Shown here one piece after another: positions 23,666 to 36,695 of a DNA stretch of 64,000 bases; within the stretch, counting starts at the first letter, position 1, and every line of letters starts with the position of its first letter. This stretch comes from Apostichopus japonicus (Eukaryota > Echinodermata > Holothuroidea > Aspidochirotida > Stichopodidae), in the NCBI RefSeq assembly GCF_037975245.1, contig NC_092577.1:37006898-37070897 (forward strand), given 5' to 3'. Below the pieces are notes generated by a model. That model did no database searches. It had not been told where the DNA came from and worked only from the letters and a program-made list of their open reading frames with translations. Made by a program: the position numbers and the translations under genes.

Positions 23666-25411
23666 ACATACACTATATTGTTCCTATAAATGCCAGTACT
23701 ACAAATAAAATAGAAACTTTATGGAATCACTGGTTGATTTGTTCATAAATTATGGAACATTTGCTTTGTGACAATGGTCCTCTTGTTCTCTCCCTTCTTT
23801 GTGAGCTAGCTGGCATTAGACATGATCTGTAAATTTGCAAACAAAAGCAAGGTTTCCTCATTAACTTTGAACTGGCAGCAACAGTGTTGAAAGCTGGCAG
23901 TTGTATGTCACCCCTAGCAACATAACTGCCAACGCATAGATACATGCATCCAGTATCTTTTACAGACTTTGTAAATTACATAACTTTGAATGGCTTGAAA
24001 TGCAGCATACATACATCCTTTGTCTACTCAACATTTTGTAAAAATTTAACTATTTAAACTGTATTAATACAAAGCCATTGCAAAATCATTCAGCAACAAT
24101 CCCTATATAGCAATTTCTTTGCACAGGGAGAGTGGGGGAGGGGGAGGGGTACCTTGTCAGAAGCCACATTGCCTTGTTTCACCAGGGATCAGATCTTATT
24201 CAATTCCCTCTGGAAAAGAGCAAAACATTCTCTGGCTAGAATGTGATTAAAACCAGTGACCTCGCTGACACAAGCCCAAAGTATAGGCTTTTTGATACCT
24301 CCAATGTACTGTAACCAATGAACAACAGCATACTTAAAATCAGTCTTATCAAATGAGTCTAGTACCAACCAATGGGTTGCCATATATACATCTGCATAGA
24401 GAACTTACTGTACAAGTTCAAAGTGTATAAATGAGAGACTGCTTATTGTTTTCAGCATGATTTTGCATTCTGTTTTTCAATTAATCTCTTCCTTCCAACT
24501 ACCAATTTCATTAAAATGTCATGTCTCTTTGCTTTACTGCCTTATCAAATTCTCCGTAATGAGATGTTTCCTATGAGATTCCGTGTAATTAATTCTTAAA
24601 AGCCACAATGACTTCCGATCCCTCGGTCTCGTGCAGCCTTCTTAAAGGTTCCTGTATGCCTCCAGATCAAACAGAAAATTGCGTTGTTGCAACTTTATGG
24701 ACGCAAAGCCGCTTAATTTCGTTTTGAGGTAATGATTTCACAGGCCTACCAAAAATCAATAAAGGAAAGAGACTCCCAAGGCTTGGGACATGCATTCCAC
24801 CTCATTTTGAAGCTTTAAAGGACATCTAGCAAAACTGCGCGAGCTCTGTGAGATGTAAGAGCAGGCTACGAGGCTTGCAATGACGTTGAGAGTCGGTTCT
24901 TCCATGCCCAGCTTTGATCTAGTGTACTGATTGTACTGTATTACAGCAGAGACAGTACAATGAGTACTGTACTTGGCATACATGTATACAGTACAGCTGA
25001 ATATACATGGATAGGGCTGGATTTAACTTAATGTGCCAATAAACACTTTAAACTGGCTTATATTACTCATAAGAAGATTTCAATTCATAACAAGTTACAT
25101 CCTTTTAAAGTTGTACTAAATGAGAGGGTCTGATGGGCAAGGAATTAATTATTCCATTTGTTTCTCATTAATTTGTTACTGCTCAGACAGTTTCTAATTT
25201 TAAGTAAAAATTTATACTCATACATACATGTACCAATGGGATTTTAACTAAAAATCCAACTCTATAACTTATTTACATCTGAAACAAAGATCAGTTCTGA
25301 AGTCAGCCAACAGAGAGAGGGTATGAGATCCAATATTTAGGCTTGGGAACTCTGATTTCTTGATAGAATTCATATGAGAATACTTTATGAATAACTGTGG
25401 ACAAGATATCA
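23666..25411. other. RIM intron 2, no gene seen
   Basis: AT-rich. TACTGTA/TACAGTA motifs cluster near 24920-25000. Short ORFs have no family resemblance or credible splice sites. Confidence 0.5.
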
Positions 25412-25760
25412 AGTATGAGTAAAATTAAGTTGGCCTGACGTTTCGATCCTAGCAGGATCTTCTTCAAAGGCTAAATGACAAGTAACAGTAACAGAAGGGA
25501 CAAAAAAACGCACAGAAATACAGACAGGTTAATGAGCATTGTAAACACAAAGAGAGAGATGTAAGGGGATTAGTAGATAAGGGATGGAGAGAAGAAAGAA
25601 AGAAACCAACAGGAAGAATGAGGTAGGAGATAAACAGTGGAGGGACAAAGAGAGGATTAAGGGAAGGGGGTAGGGAATAAACGAACTTGCAAAATTGTGA
25701 GTGGGACCACGGATTGAAAGTCGGCAATAACACGGATCGCAAAGTCAGTAATTACAAAGT
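25412..25760. mobile_element. copy of the GGCCTGACGTTTCGATCC dispersed element
   Basis: Starts AGTATGAGTAAAATTAAGTT then GGCCTGACGTTTCGATCCTA, followed by GCAGGATCTTCTTCAAAGGC. The interior from 25470 to 25585 aligns with 46040-46160 (shared ACAGACAGGTTAATGAGC and GGATTAGTAGA). The outer end is not clear. No coding capacity. Confidence 0.65.
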
Positions 25761-25904
25761 CCTGTATTGTGGTTCGATTCATCCAACATGGCAGCATACA
25801 GAAACATGTTACTACAAGCCGAAGCTAAAGTGAATTAACCAGATCACACTGTATCCAAAGTCTATGCATGCAAAGTTCTTCAATACCACCCTCATTATCT
25901 TTTG

Positions 25905-26341
25905 GAAACATTTCATACTGTAGTGTTGATTCTATACTGTACTATGCTTCAATACACTAGTACTCAGTGTTAGCAGTATGGATATATCCTGTATCAGGTT
26001 GAAGGAACTGTTCATACTGTAGTGTTGATTCTATACTGTACAATGTATTCATGTCAAGCTTCAATACACTAGTACTCAGTGTTAGCAGTATGGATATATC
26101 CTGTATCAGGTTGAAGGAACACTTCATACTGTAGTGTTGATTCTATACTGTACAATGTATTCATGTCAAGCTCAATACACTAGTACTCAGTGTTAGCAGT
26201 ATGGATATATCCTGTATCAGGTTGAAGGAACACTTCATACTGTAGTGTTGATTCTATACTGTACTATGCTTCAATACACTAGTACTCAGTGTTAGCAGTA
26301 TGGATATATCCTGTATCAGGTTGAAGGAACTGTTCATACTG
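25905..26341. repeat. tandem array, about 97-115-bp unit, 4 copies
   Basis: Four copies share CATACTGTAGTGTTGATTCT and GTTAGCAGTATGGATATATC. Two copies carry an extra ACAATGTATTCATGTCAAGC segment that the other two lack. Confidence 0.93.
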
Positions 26342-26494
26342 TCAGAACAAGTGCTTTGAAGCATGATATATAGGAAGATGGTATAGAGTAGTATTAGCAT
26401 TAGAAACTCGTTGAATGGCTGATATCTGCACGGCAGTCATGCACACTAACTGTATTGCTGCTGCTAACAAGTGTTGTAAAGTAGTCTGTGTTAA

Positions 26495-26728
26495 CAGCAA
26501 CCGGTTGAAACCATTCCACTTCCAACCACAATAGCACAGGCCTAGTAAACTACCAAACCTTACCGTCAGTAGAGCAAACAGGTTGAAACCATTCCACTTC
26601 CAACCGCAATAGCACAGGCCTAGTAAACTACCAAACCTTACCGTCAGTAGAGCAAACAGGTTGAAACCATTCCACTTCCAACCACAATAGCACAGGCCTA
26701 GTAAACTACCAAACCTTACCGTCAGTTG
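26495..26728. repeat. 78-bp tandem repeat, 3 copies
   Basis: Three nearly identical units containing GGTTGAAACCATTCCACTTC and GCCTAGTAAACTACCAAACC. The in-frame unit length makes a 143-codon minus-strand ORF that is only a repeat artefact. Confidence 0.93.
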
Positions 26729-27939
26729 TCTGGATAAATACTTACCTGTGTCCTTGCAACAAATGCGATCCATTCTACCATGTCTAGAAACACAGAGTAA
26801 CCTTTAAGCACATTGTATACTCTTCTAGTGACCAGCCAGCCTACTGGCTTGTACACAAAATACTTTGGAAGGGCTTGGTTTCATGAGGAGGGAGAGAGAC
26901 CAGTCACTAGAAATATATACTACTGTGCTAGGTTACCCAGATTCAAGTAGTGTGAGTGTGCATTTGTAAGTGAGGAGTGAAGTAAATACAGATATACTCA
27001 TACAAAGATTATGGGACTGGAACAAGCTGAAGGTCTACTTACTTTTATCTATCCCAAATCAAAAGAACTCCCTCTCAAAGCACCATTCGCCCAAACTATG
27101 CTCTCCCGTACCCTACTTTGCATTATAATATGCTACACTAGACCGTGCTAAATTTGGAATCTTGCACAGTACACAGTCTTAATATGATGTGAGTAACACT
27201 CAATGTAACAACATTAAATTTGAGAAACAGCTTCTAACTTTGCTTGCTTGTCAAGACAATACATGTTTCTAACTCCAACAAAATTTCATTTATTGCAGTA
27301 CTGTACTGCAGGTGTGTTTTATCTGATCAATGGAAGATATTACCACCACCCACCAGACCTTCTGCCTTGCATGGTTACTCATGGAAGATACCAAACAGAT
27401 GGCTTTGTGCTCTCTAGTGCTATGACTACCAGATGTATTATTTAAAGTCAAAGCCATCATCTCTATCATCATGCCTGGACTATAATGTGTGTAGGCTGAC
27501 AAAAATTTAATTAATGCATGACAGTACTGGTAAGATCCTGAAACCAAGTCAGGTCTGTAGAATATCTCAATTCCATAGTTTGGAATATGAGGTCTGGCTT
27601 CACTACATTGTCCGCATTTGAAGAGAGAGGAGAATAAGAGAGGAAGGAAGAGTGGGAGGTGAAGGGGGTGAAGGGGGTGGGGGAAGGGGAAATATTCCAT
27701 GCATGCAGAATTATCATCTTTTGTCTTTTCTCCTCTTCTAACAGGTTCTGGAACATCCTAACGGTGCAGAGAACTTAAATGATAACATACTACGTACGGT
27801 GGAGAAGAAATTTGCTGTAAAGATACTAATGCCAATGATGCTGTTTTCCTCCATATTGTATAGTAGAGATATATACAGACACAATGATGTACTTACAGTA
27901 ATGCACACCCAATATCAAATCTCATAGTAAGTGAATTAC
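26729..27939. other. RIM intron 2 near exon 2, no other exon seen
   Basis: Unique-looking intron sequence with a purine-rich patch near 27620-27700. ORFs here show no domain and no convincing splice sites. Confidence 0.5.
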
Positions 27940-28144
27940 CTTGCTAGATCGTAGCGTCACCCTTCCTCCACATCGGGCACAGGATTTCTTGCCACAGTAG
28001 CTACACGAGTGACCAACGCCATCAGCAAACTTTGTTTTGTGGCATATTTCACAAATAGCACCATTCTGTGAGGTCACCTGCCGAGTTTCATCGTGCTTTG
28101 CCTTGACTGTCTGCTCGTCTTTTGTAATTTCCTCCTTGAGAGCT
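27940..28144 (-). CDS. RIMS: RIM exon 2: zinc finger
   Basis: A 205-nt exon, residues 62-130, between an acceptor (TCTTTTCCACCAG ending at 28145) and a donor (AAG then GTAATT at 27939). It completes a Glu codon left by exon 1 and ends in phase 0, joining exon 3 at K130/V131. It carries three of the four CxxC pairs of the RIM/rabphilin FYVE-like zinc finger: C93-C96, C109-C112 and C117-C120. The fourth, C135-C138, is at the start of exon 3. The preceding Lys/Glu-rich helix (residues 63-84) belongs to the Rab-binding coiled coil. In known RIM proteins this module binds Rab3 on vesicles and Munc13 at the presynaptic active zone. All eight zinc ligands are present. Confidence 0.95.
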
Positions 28145-28162
28145 CTGGTGGAAAAGAAAATC

Positions 28163-29455
28163 ATGAAGACATGAAGACAACTGCACGGTTTATATCTAAG
28201 AAATCAACCGTAGAAATGAAGACAACTGCACGGTTTATATCTAAGAAATCAACCACACATGAAGACAACTGCACGGTTTATATCTAAGAAATCAACCATA
28301 GAAATGAAGACAACTGCACGGTTTATATCTAAGAAATCAACCATAGAAATGAAGACAACTGCACGGTTTATATCTAAGAAATCAACCATAGAAATGAAGA
28401 CAACTGCACGGTTTATATCTAAGAAATCAACCATAGAAATGAAGACAACTGCACGGTTTATATCTAAGAAATCAACCATAGAAATGAAGACAACTGCAGG
28501 GTTTATATCTAAGAAATCAACAACACATGAAGACAACTGCACGGTTTATATCTAAGAAATCAACAACACATGAAGACAACTGCAAGGTTTATATCTAAGA
28601 AATCAACCATAGAAATGAAGACAACTGCACGGTTTATATCTAAGAAATCAACCATAGAAATGAAGACAACTGCAGGGTTTATATCTAAGAAATCAACCAT
28701 AGAAATGAAGACAACTGCAGGGTTTATATCTAAGAAATCAACAACACATGAAGACAACTGCACGGTTTATATCTAAGAAATCAACAACACATGAAGACAA
28801 CTGCACGGTTTATATCTAAGAAATCAACAACACATGAAGACAACTGCACGGTTTATATCTAAGAAATCAACCATAGAAATGAAGACAACTGCAGGGTTTA
28901 TATCTAAGAAATCAACAACACATGAAGACAACTGCACGGTTTATATCTAAGAAATCAACCATAGAAATGAAGACAACTGCACGGTTTATATCTAAGAAAT
29001 CAACCATAGAAATGAAGACAACTGCACGGTTTATATCTAAGAAATCAACAACACATGACGACAACTGCACGGTTTATATCTAAGAAATCAACAACACATG
29101 AAGACAACTGCACGGTTTATATCTAAGAAATCAACCATAGAAATGAAGACAACTGCACGGTTTATATCTAAGAAATCAACCACACATGAAGACAACTGCA
29201 CGGTTTATATCTAAGAAATCAACAACACATGAAGACAACTGCACGGTTTATATCTAAGAAATCAACCATAGAAATGAAGACAACTGCACGGTTTATATCT
29301 AAGAAATCAACAACACATGAAGACAACTGCACGGTTTATATGATCTAAGAAATCAACAACACATGAAGACAACTGCACGGTTTATATCTAAGAAATCAAC
29401 CATAGAAATGAAGACAACTGCACGGTTTATATCTAAGAAATCAACCATAGAAATT
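28163..29455. repeat. minisatellite, mixed 45/43-bp units, about 29 copies, next to RIM exon 2 acceptor
   Basis: Units start GAAGACAACTGCACGGTTTA and TATCTAAGAAATCAAC. They end either CATAGAAAT (45 bp) or AACACAT (43 bp), and the two types are interspersed. The array begins about 18 bp from the exon 2 acceptor. On the transcribed strand every unit carries GGTTGATTTCTTAG, which looks like a 3' splice site, upstream of the real one. ORFs on either strand are repeat artefacts. Confidence 0.96.
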
Positions 29456-29790
29456 CAAAAACTTGCTGGTTTCACTCCTGTCTTTAGATATATACGCTCA
29501 CATGAAAACTCAGCCTACTATAACTATAATTTCAGGGTAATTTGCAATCCAACTATGATCTAATTGGCTAAGAAAATAGACCACAATTAAACAAGTTGCC
29601 CGTTCATGAAGTTGACTAGTCAGTAGAATAATATATGTCATGAACAGGAAGAAACAAAACAAACATCTGGACACCATGTTCAAGTTCAATTCAGTTTAAG
29701 TTAAATGTGTAAATAACAAGGATGGAACAAGTATCAATACAATAGAATGTGGTGGAGAACTGATGAAACTACAGTAGATCCTTAGACAAG
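29456..29790. other. RIM intron 1, no feature seen
   Basis: Unique-looking AT-rich intron sequence. Confidence 0.5.
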
Positions 29791-30030
29791 CATGAAGCAG
29801 CTTCCTTTTACATATGTACATGCCTAGTAGATTGCTGTACAAAGCAAGGTGATACATGTACAAACTTAGGTCTGTAGACAAGCAGCTTCCTTTTACATAT
29901 GTACATGCCTAGTAGATTGCTGCACATACTGTAGCAAGGTGATACATGTACAAACTTACACCTGTAGACAAGCAGCTTCCCTTAACATATGTACATGCCT
30001 AGTAGATTGCTGTACAAAGCAAGGTGATGT
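29790..30030. repeat. tandem repeat, about 93-bp unit, nearly 3 copies
   Basis: The unit contains AGCAGCTTCCTTTTACATAT, GCCTAGTAGATTGCTG and AAGGTGATACATGTACAAAC. The last copy is incomplete. Confidence 0.88.
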
Positions 30031-30179
30031 AAACCCTTACATAGGCCTTGACTATGTCACAGATTCCTTTATCCTGAGGTAAGGCAGCAATTACAACTTC
30101 AAAAGTAAGGAAATACACAATTTACAATAAGGCATTCCTTAAAGGACACAATTAGGGATCTAGAATAGATAACTGTCAC

Positions 30180-31475
30180 AAACAACTCCCCCCTCCCCTC
30201 CCTGCCCCCAAGCTTCCCACCTCATCCCAGCCAGGGGACACAAACCCAATCATCTTTTGGTCTATGTGATAGAAATAATTGTCACAAACAAGCCCTCTCA
30301 CCCACCACTTCCCACCTCATACCAGCCAGACACAAACCCAATCAACGTAATTGGTCAATGTGATAGAGAGTTCTGTCAAAAATGACTCCTCTCCAAGCCC
30401 CCTCCCCCCCCCACTTCGCACCTCATACCAGCCAGAGAAACAAACCCAATCATCATTATTAGTCTGTGATAGAGATAACTGTCACAAACTCCTCACCCTC
30501 CACCCCCCCAACCCCCACACTTCCTATCTCATACCAGCCAGAGAAACAAACCCAATCATCATAATTGGTCTGTGATAGAGATAACTGTCACAAACTCCTC
30601 ACCCCCCAACCCCCCCCCCAACCCCCACACTTCCTATCTCATACCAGCCAGAGAAACAAACCCAATCATCATTATTAGTCTGTGATAGAGATAACTGTCA
30701 CAAACTCCTCACCCTCCAACCCCCCCCAACCCCCACACTTCCTATCTCATACCAGCCAGAGAAACAAACCCAATCATCATTATTAGTCTGTGATAGAGAT
30801 AACTGTCACAAACTCCTCACCCTCCAACCCCCCCCCAACCCCCACACTTCCTATCTCATACCAGCCAGAGAAACAAACCCAATCATCATAATTGGTCTGT
30901 GATAGAGATAACTGTCACAAACTCCTCACCCTCCAACCCCCCCCAACCCCCACACTTCCTATCTCATACCAGCCAGAGACACAAACCCAATCATCATAAT
31001 TGGTCTGTGATAGAGATAACTGTCACAAACTCCTCACCCTCCAACCCCCCCCCCCAACCCCCATACTTCCTTTCTCATACCAGCCAGAGAAACAAATCCA
31101 ATCATCATAATTGGTCTGTGATAGAGATAAGTGTCACAAACTCCTCACCCTCCAACCCCCCCCCCCAACCCCCACACTTCCTTTCTCATACCAGCCAGAG
31201 AAACAAACCCAATCATCATTATTAGTCTGTGATAGAGATAAGTGTCACAAACTCCTCACCCTCCAACCCCCCCAACCCCCATACTTCCTTTTTCATACCA
31301 GCCAGAGAAACAAACCCAATCATCATAATTGGTCTGTGATAGAGATAAGTGTCACAAACTCCTCACCCTCCAACCCCCCCAACCCCCACACTTCCTTTCT
31401 CATACCAGCCAGAGAAACAAACCCAATCATCATTATTAGTCTGTGATAGAGATAAGTGTCACAAACTCCTGCCCC
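30180..31475. repeat. tandem array, about 108-bp unit with C-tracts, about 12 copies
   Basis: The marker ATACCAGCCAGAGAAACAAA recurs about every 108 bp, with ATAGAGATAACTGTCACAAA and a variable C-tract (CCCTCCAACCCCCCC then AACCCCCA). In the RIM transcript the C-tracts read as G-runs. Tract length varies between copies. Confidence 0.95.
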
Positions 31476-33120
31476 CCCCCCCTAAATCCATTTGGGAGAT
31501 ATCACACAGGTTTAGTATAACCTCTAAACACACAAGCTAGGTTGAACACTTGATCAAGTCTAAATATGACATCATCAAGCCACATGTGCTTTGATCCCCC
31601 CCTTCCTCCCCGCCCCCCTCATTTACTACTTGGCAATGTTTATTTTCTGTGATGTAGATCTCTGCTTTGTACTGAACACTCCTCGAATACAGACCACTAT
31701 AGAATATATTCAAGTAATCCTAAAGTAAAATTATTCTCAACTCAACAGTCCAGATAATCCAATTCTACAAAACCCTTCAATTATCAGATCCAGGCCTCGA
31801 AAGTTAAACCACTGTCTGTACGTTAAATAGCTAACTAATATGCCAGTCAATTTTGCGGTTTGCCAGTAGACAGTTAAAACTGGCAATTTTCTGCCAGTAG
31901 ATATTAAGAACTGAAACTTGCTGAGGATCAAGGAATCGGCATGATTTCGGTACCTATAGTAAAATACAGAAGAGCTTTGTATTATTGCTCATTTTCAGCA
32001 AATATTATTTGAGCTGTTATCAAATGGCGGTACAGTAACTTATGTGTTCTGTCATTTAAGAAAATGCCAGTGAGAACTTGATTTTAGCCAGCACGAGTAA
32101 GAGAACCTTCATAACTTTGTACCAATTGGTATCTAAAGTATGAGAGTTCGCACCAAGTAACAGTGGTAAGTGTGCAAATTTCCACAACGGAAGTACAAGT
32201 ATCTGGTAAGTATGCTACAGTAGTCTGCCAGATCTAAACTGCACTACTGACATCAACAGACACAATACAGCAGCACAAATTATAGGCCTATATAACCAGG
32301 AGGCCGGGAGATTCGGGTAAAAACTGGGAGTCTCCTGGTAAAACCAGGAGAGTTGACGGGTCTGCAATACAGCAGTGCTAGAGAGTAAGTTCTTATGGTA
32401 GGCCTATAATTTGTGCTACATCAACAGACACACTACAGCAGTGCTAGAGAGTAAGTTCTTATGGTAGGCCTATAATTTGTGCTACATCAACAGACACACT
32501 ACAGCAGTGCTAGAGAGTAAGTTCTTCTGGTAGGCCTATAATTTGTGCTACAAGATCACACTGACCGCTGTCTCACCTAACACCATATATAGGCCGTCTC
32601 TGCCGGTGTGCATGATAATACTTATAACTTTAGTGCTTAATGGAATATCATCCAACAGTATCTAATAACTACCAGACATCATCATTAGCTATTACTCATG
32701 GCCAGTGACCATGGCAACGGAGCTATTAAATCACACATTTAAGGGGAAAAAATGTATCCCTGGAAATTGCCTTTTTGTCATACTGGAAGTGAGCAACAGT
32801 GGAACATTATTCTGCAAACATTTTATCATGTTGGGAAAAAATATATAAAATAAATAAAAGACATCTAATTCAGAGCAAGTTTTCATCCATGGGGGGGGGG
32901 AAACGCTGATGAAATCATTTAATATGCCTGCCCTCCTTAATGAGTTTATAGATTCAAAGAGGAAGTCACCATCATGTGAAGAGGCAGCAAGTGTCCCACT
33001 TTACATTTGGAGGAAAGAAGAAAAAAGGAACTCACAACAGAGTTCAGTTAATTGACAACTGATGTTTAACTAATTACATATTGTAACGTAGCTGCATCTG
33101 TACTTGTTTGTCATTGTGCA
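31476..33120. repeat. RIM intron 1: inverted partner of a dispersed element, and a 70-bp triplication
   Basis: About 31780-32110 matches the 14890-15230 segment in inverted orientation (shared AATGCCAGTGAGAACTTGAT and GATTTTAGCCAG). From 32344 to 32552, three copies of a unit of about 70 bp share CAGCAGTGCTAGAGAGTAAG and GTAGGCCTATAATTTGTGCT. No exon was seen. Confidence 0.65.
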
Positions 33121-33124
33121 ATTT

Positions 33125-33850
33125 TACCCGTGCAGCAAATGCACTCAGTCAAACACAGGACGTTGATGGCTACAGTGTCCTGCAGCTAGGCTGTGTGGGA
33201 TGTAATCTTTTGAACTGCTTTCATTTTGAGGCAATACTCAATTTACTGTGCCAGGGCAGAACCATCAATTAGTGATGGAAGCCTAAGGACCTAGCACAAC
33301 GGCTAACGATCAGGGAGAGGAAACGCCCACCACTGAGGTGTCGCGCAACCGGTACCTGTACATACAAATACGTACAACGAGGAAGCGGACAAAACACACG
33401 GAGGGAGAGAAACATACAATCGAAAATTGAATGTAAATAAAAGGATACTTATGAGTGCTTCTTGGTACAGCAAGGAAGGAAGGTCTCAGTAGTCGAATTA
33501 TCCAAAGAAGAATTCCAAAAACGCAAAACAGTTGTACTGTATAAATCACAAGCGAGAATTTTACGGAAAAAACATGTGTAGTAACTTCCAGGTGGTAGAT
33601 ACTTAAGGAGGAATTAGTGGGCGTTGCCCAGGGAGTGAGGGCGTAGTGCTAAAACATTTCCAAATGTGTAGTTAAGTAGATAGGAAAGTGCAATTGTGGA
33701 GTGGGAGACAGGTACAAGAGGAACAAAGTAAATCAAATGCACTCAGTCAAACACAGGACGGTGAGGGCTGCAGTGTCCTGCAGCCAGGCTGTGTGGGATG
33801 TAATCTTTGGCACTGCTTTGATTTTGCGGCAGTACTAAATTTACTTGTAA
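33125..33850. repeat. 115-bp duplication separated by about 500 bp
   Basis: 33135-33245 and 33735-33845 share AATGCACTCAGTCAAACACA and GGCTGTGTGGGATGTAATCT with a few substitutions. Between them lies unrelated sequence with short ORFs of no recognised type. Confidence 0.8.
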
Positions 33851-36695
33851 CATATTCAGTGGACTGATGTTGAAACATTTTATGATGCTATTCCACAAGA
33901 ATATCCATAACAATGCAGCTCATTAGCATGGCAAAAGTGATTAATTTTAATTTCAAATACAGAATATAACATACAAAATATTCCCAAGTTCTATTTTACA
34001 TGTGACATAATATTATACTGAAATGTTGAGAATTGCATCAAATGTGTGAATTCCTTTCTCCTAAACTATTTTATTGGGTGATCATCTGTAGTACTTTTGA
34101 TAAACTGCAATTCATATCATACAGAAATACTCAGTTGCTACGGTAACACTAACAATCAAATACAAGACACTAATACTGACAATGACTCAGTATCATAGAT
34201 TTAACATTGCTTGGTTCCGAAGCATTGGGGTGTCACTTCTTTTTTTTAACAGGAAGGAGTAAGGACAAAGCTTAGTTAAGCTTAGCTTATGTTACAATAT
34301 GTCATAAGAAATGTGGTAAATGGAAGGTGCTCAGATCATGCAAATGGTGCTATGACTTTGGAAACAATGTTAAAAAGCATGATATGTATTTATGTACTGT
34401 TCAGTTGGTCGCTAGGATTTTCTTTACATGCTGCCTACCATGTGGGAGGGGGGGATTGAGGCCTTGATTAAGTTATGGTGGGTAGAGTTCCCCCTCCCTC
34501 CCCTGTTCTGAACAAAAATATAAAACCTTTATCGTATGGCAGTGCCACTAGTGAGGTGAAACCTTTTTCTTCCATTCCATCTCATCAAGGTGAACATAAC
34601 ATTGTTTGTAGAAGAATAAATGCCAATCATTGGCTTTGTACTGTAATACAGTATAATGTCTTACTAAAATAAGAACAAAAATATGTAGAAAACATACTTT
34701 ATATGAAGCATATATACCATAGACCTCTATAATACAGTATGTGTGGGAAAGACTAGCCTTGGTTGCACCTGTTACCATTAACAAGCACTAAAGTTGTCAC
34801 AAATCCAGTAAGGTTCAAACAGATGTAAAATAATTCACACGATTCTACCAGATGTGAACAAGTTTACTTGTACGTTGCACCTTAGAAGCATTGACTTTTT
34901 ATTAAGACTGTATTGGCTGTTATTGTTAACTTAACTTACAACTCAAGTGAATAAAATTTTGACTTGATTCAAAATGTAAACCTGGACTACTGAGTGACTA
35001 CATTTAGTATACTTTCAGCCATAATAGAGCTGTGTACAGTACTGTATATAAAGCTCAAAGGACCCCCCCTCCCCCCAAACACACACACACACTGGACAAC
35101 TGCTGAGCATACACTGGATGAACCATGCCCGTCGTTTGTTGAAAAGTCTGCAGTTTTTCTTGTGAACTGATGACGAATTGCAAACTATTAGTCAGGACAA
35201 TGTGACATGTATTTTCCCAAATGGAGCCTGCACGACATCAAACTGGTTACATTCTTGATCAGTAATAGTCGCACACTCTCCAACTACTCAAGACTTTCCA
35301 TGTTATAATGAGTTGGATTGCATTTAGTCAAGGCATACATGTTCAATCACCTTAAAAGGGAATAATGTGCCATACATTATGTTACAAAATGTTGAGTAAC
35401 ACACAGTAAGTCTTACTAATCGGTAGCTCTTGAACAAAAACATCAACCTTGAGGAAACAAATCAAGGTGTGTATAGATCCGTACAGTATTGCAACATACA
35501 GGTATGTAGTACAGTACTGTAGCAATACAGTAGCAAACCAAATGTTGAATTATAACAAGCATTTTCCACAAAAGGACCAGCATGTATAGTACGTACTGTA
35601 TACATACAGTTATAGGTTAGTGTGGGGATATGTGGGCAGACAACAACAACTAACTCCAATAACCCCACCTGCAGTTTGTATCTCCCTCCCCCTCCCACCC
35701 CACCACTCGCCCTTCCTGTCAGCTACTTTATGCAATAGCTGGATACTTAATACACTGTACTAGGTCCCGTATCAGATTGTTTCAGTAAACATTGGTATTC
35801 TCCTCCCTGACTACACTTATGAATTTACAACTCAAGCCTACTCCAGTTCCTTGCAGTGCCAGTTTCATAGTAAACATATATACCTTTAAATTGACCAGTA
35901 AAACACAGTGAGAAAACAATGTTGTAAAAAATGCTGTGATACTGTATATTGCAATTAAGAGCAGGTTATAGTGTACATATTATCAAATACTCAACTTCAT
36001 CTTAGACAATGTAGTTAATCTTTTAATCGGAGAATACAGATTATTGCAGGTACAAAATATATAGGACAACATTGGTACCATACTGTAATGTCTATAGTGC
36101 TCTCTTTATTTTCAAAGCATCCTGGTTTTCTTGTGGTATTTTGAATCAACTTTGTGCTGGTCTATGCTTTCAAGTTTACAATTTGCACAAAATAACAGAC
36201 CTGTGCTAAATAATGGGAGGGGGAGGGGTTGCATTAAAGCAAACTCCTAACAGTTACTAGGTTGTGTGCATTTTATGGGTGGGGCAACTTTCTAAGCTAG
36301 ATTTGGGATTTAACAATAAGAAACCTTGTAGGTGACAGGGTAAATTGTCCTTCAGAAAACAGTGTGGGTGGGATTAATATCAGCCAATAATCATCACCCC
36401 CTCCCCCTCCATCAACCACTCCACTCTGCACCAAATTTAAGTTTGCAATTGGCCTACCCTAGGGCTTTCTCCTATTCTCCAACTGGAATTATCATTCCAA
36501 GCTCTCCGTGACAGAAGCAGTTTCGTGGGGGAACTGGAGAGACTAAATTGACGACATTTTCTTTTTTACTGGGTTCAATTCGGGTTAAGAGAAGGCTAGG
36601 CTCAATACTACCAACAGCATACTTAGCTTAGGCCTTTGGAATACATATTACAGAGGCAGAAATCTCAAGAAGAGTGAAATAAAAATAATTCTCAC
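33851..36695. other. RIM intron 1, no gene seen
   Basis: AT-rich intron with scattered TACTGTA motifs (clusters near 35480-35620) and short GGGGAGGGG tracts. No exon was recognised. Confidence 0.5.

Noticed and set aside
28249..28776. ORFs on both strands with 15-residue repeats
   Set aside because: They come from the 45-bp minisatellite in RIM intron 1 and are interrupted by 43-bp units.
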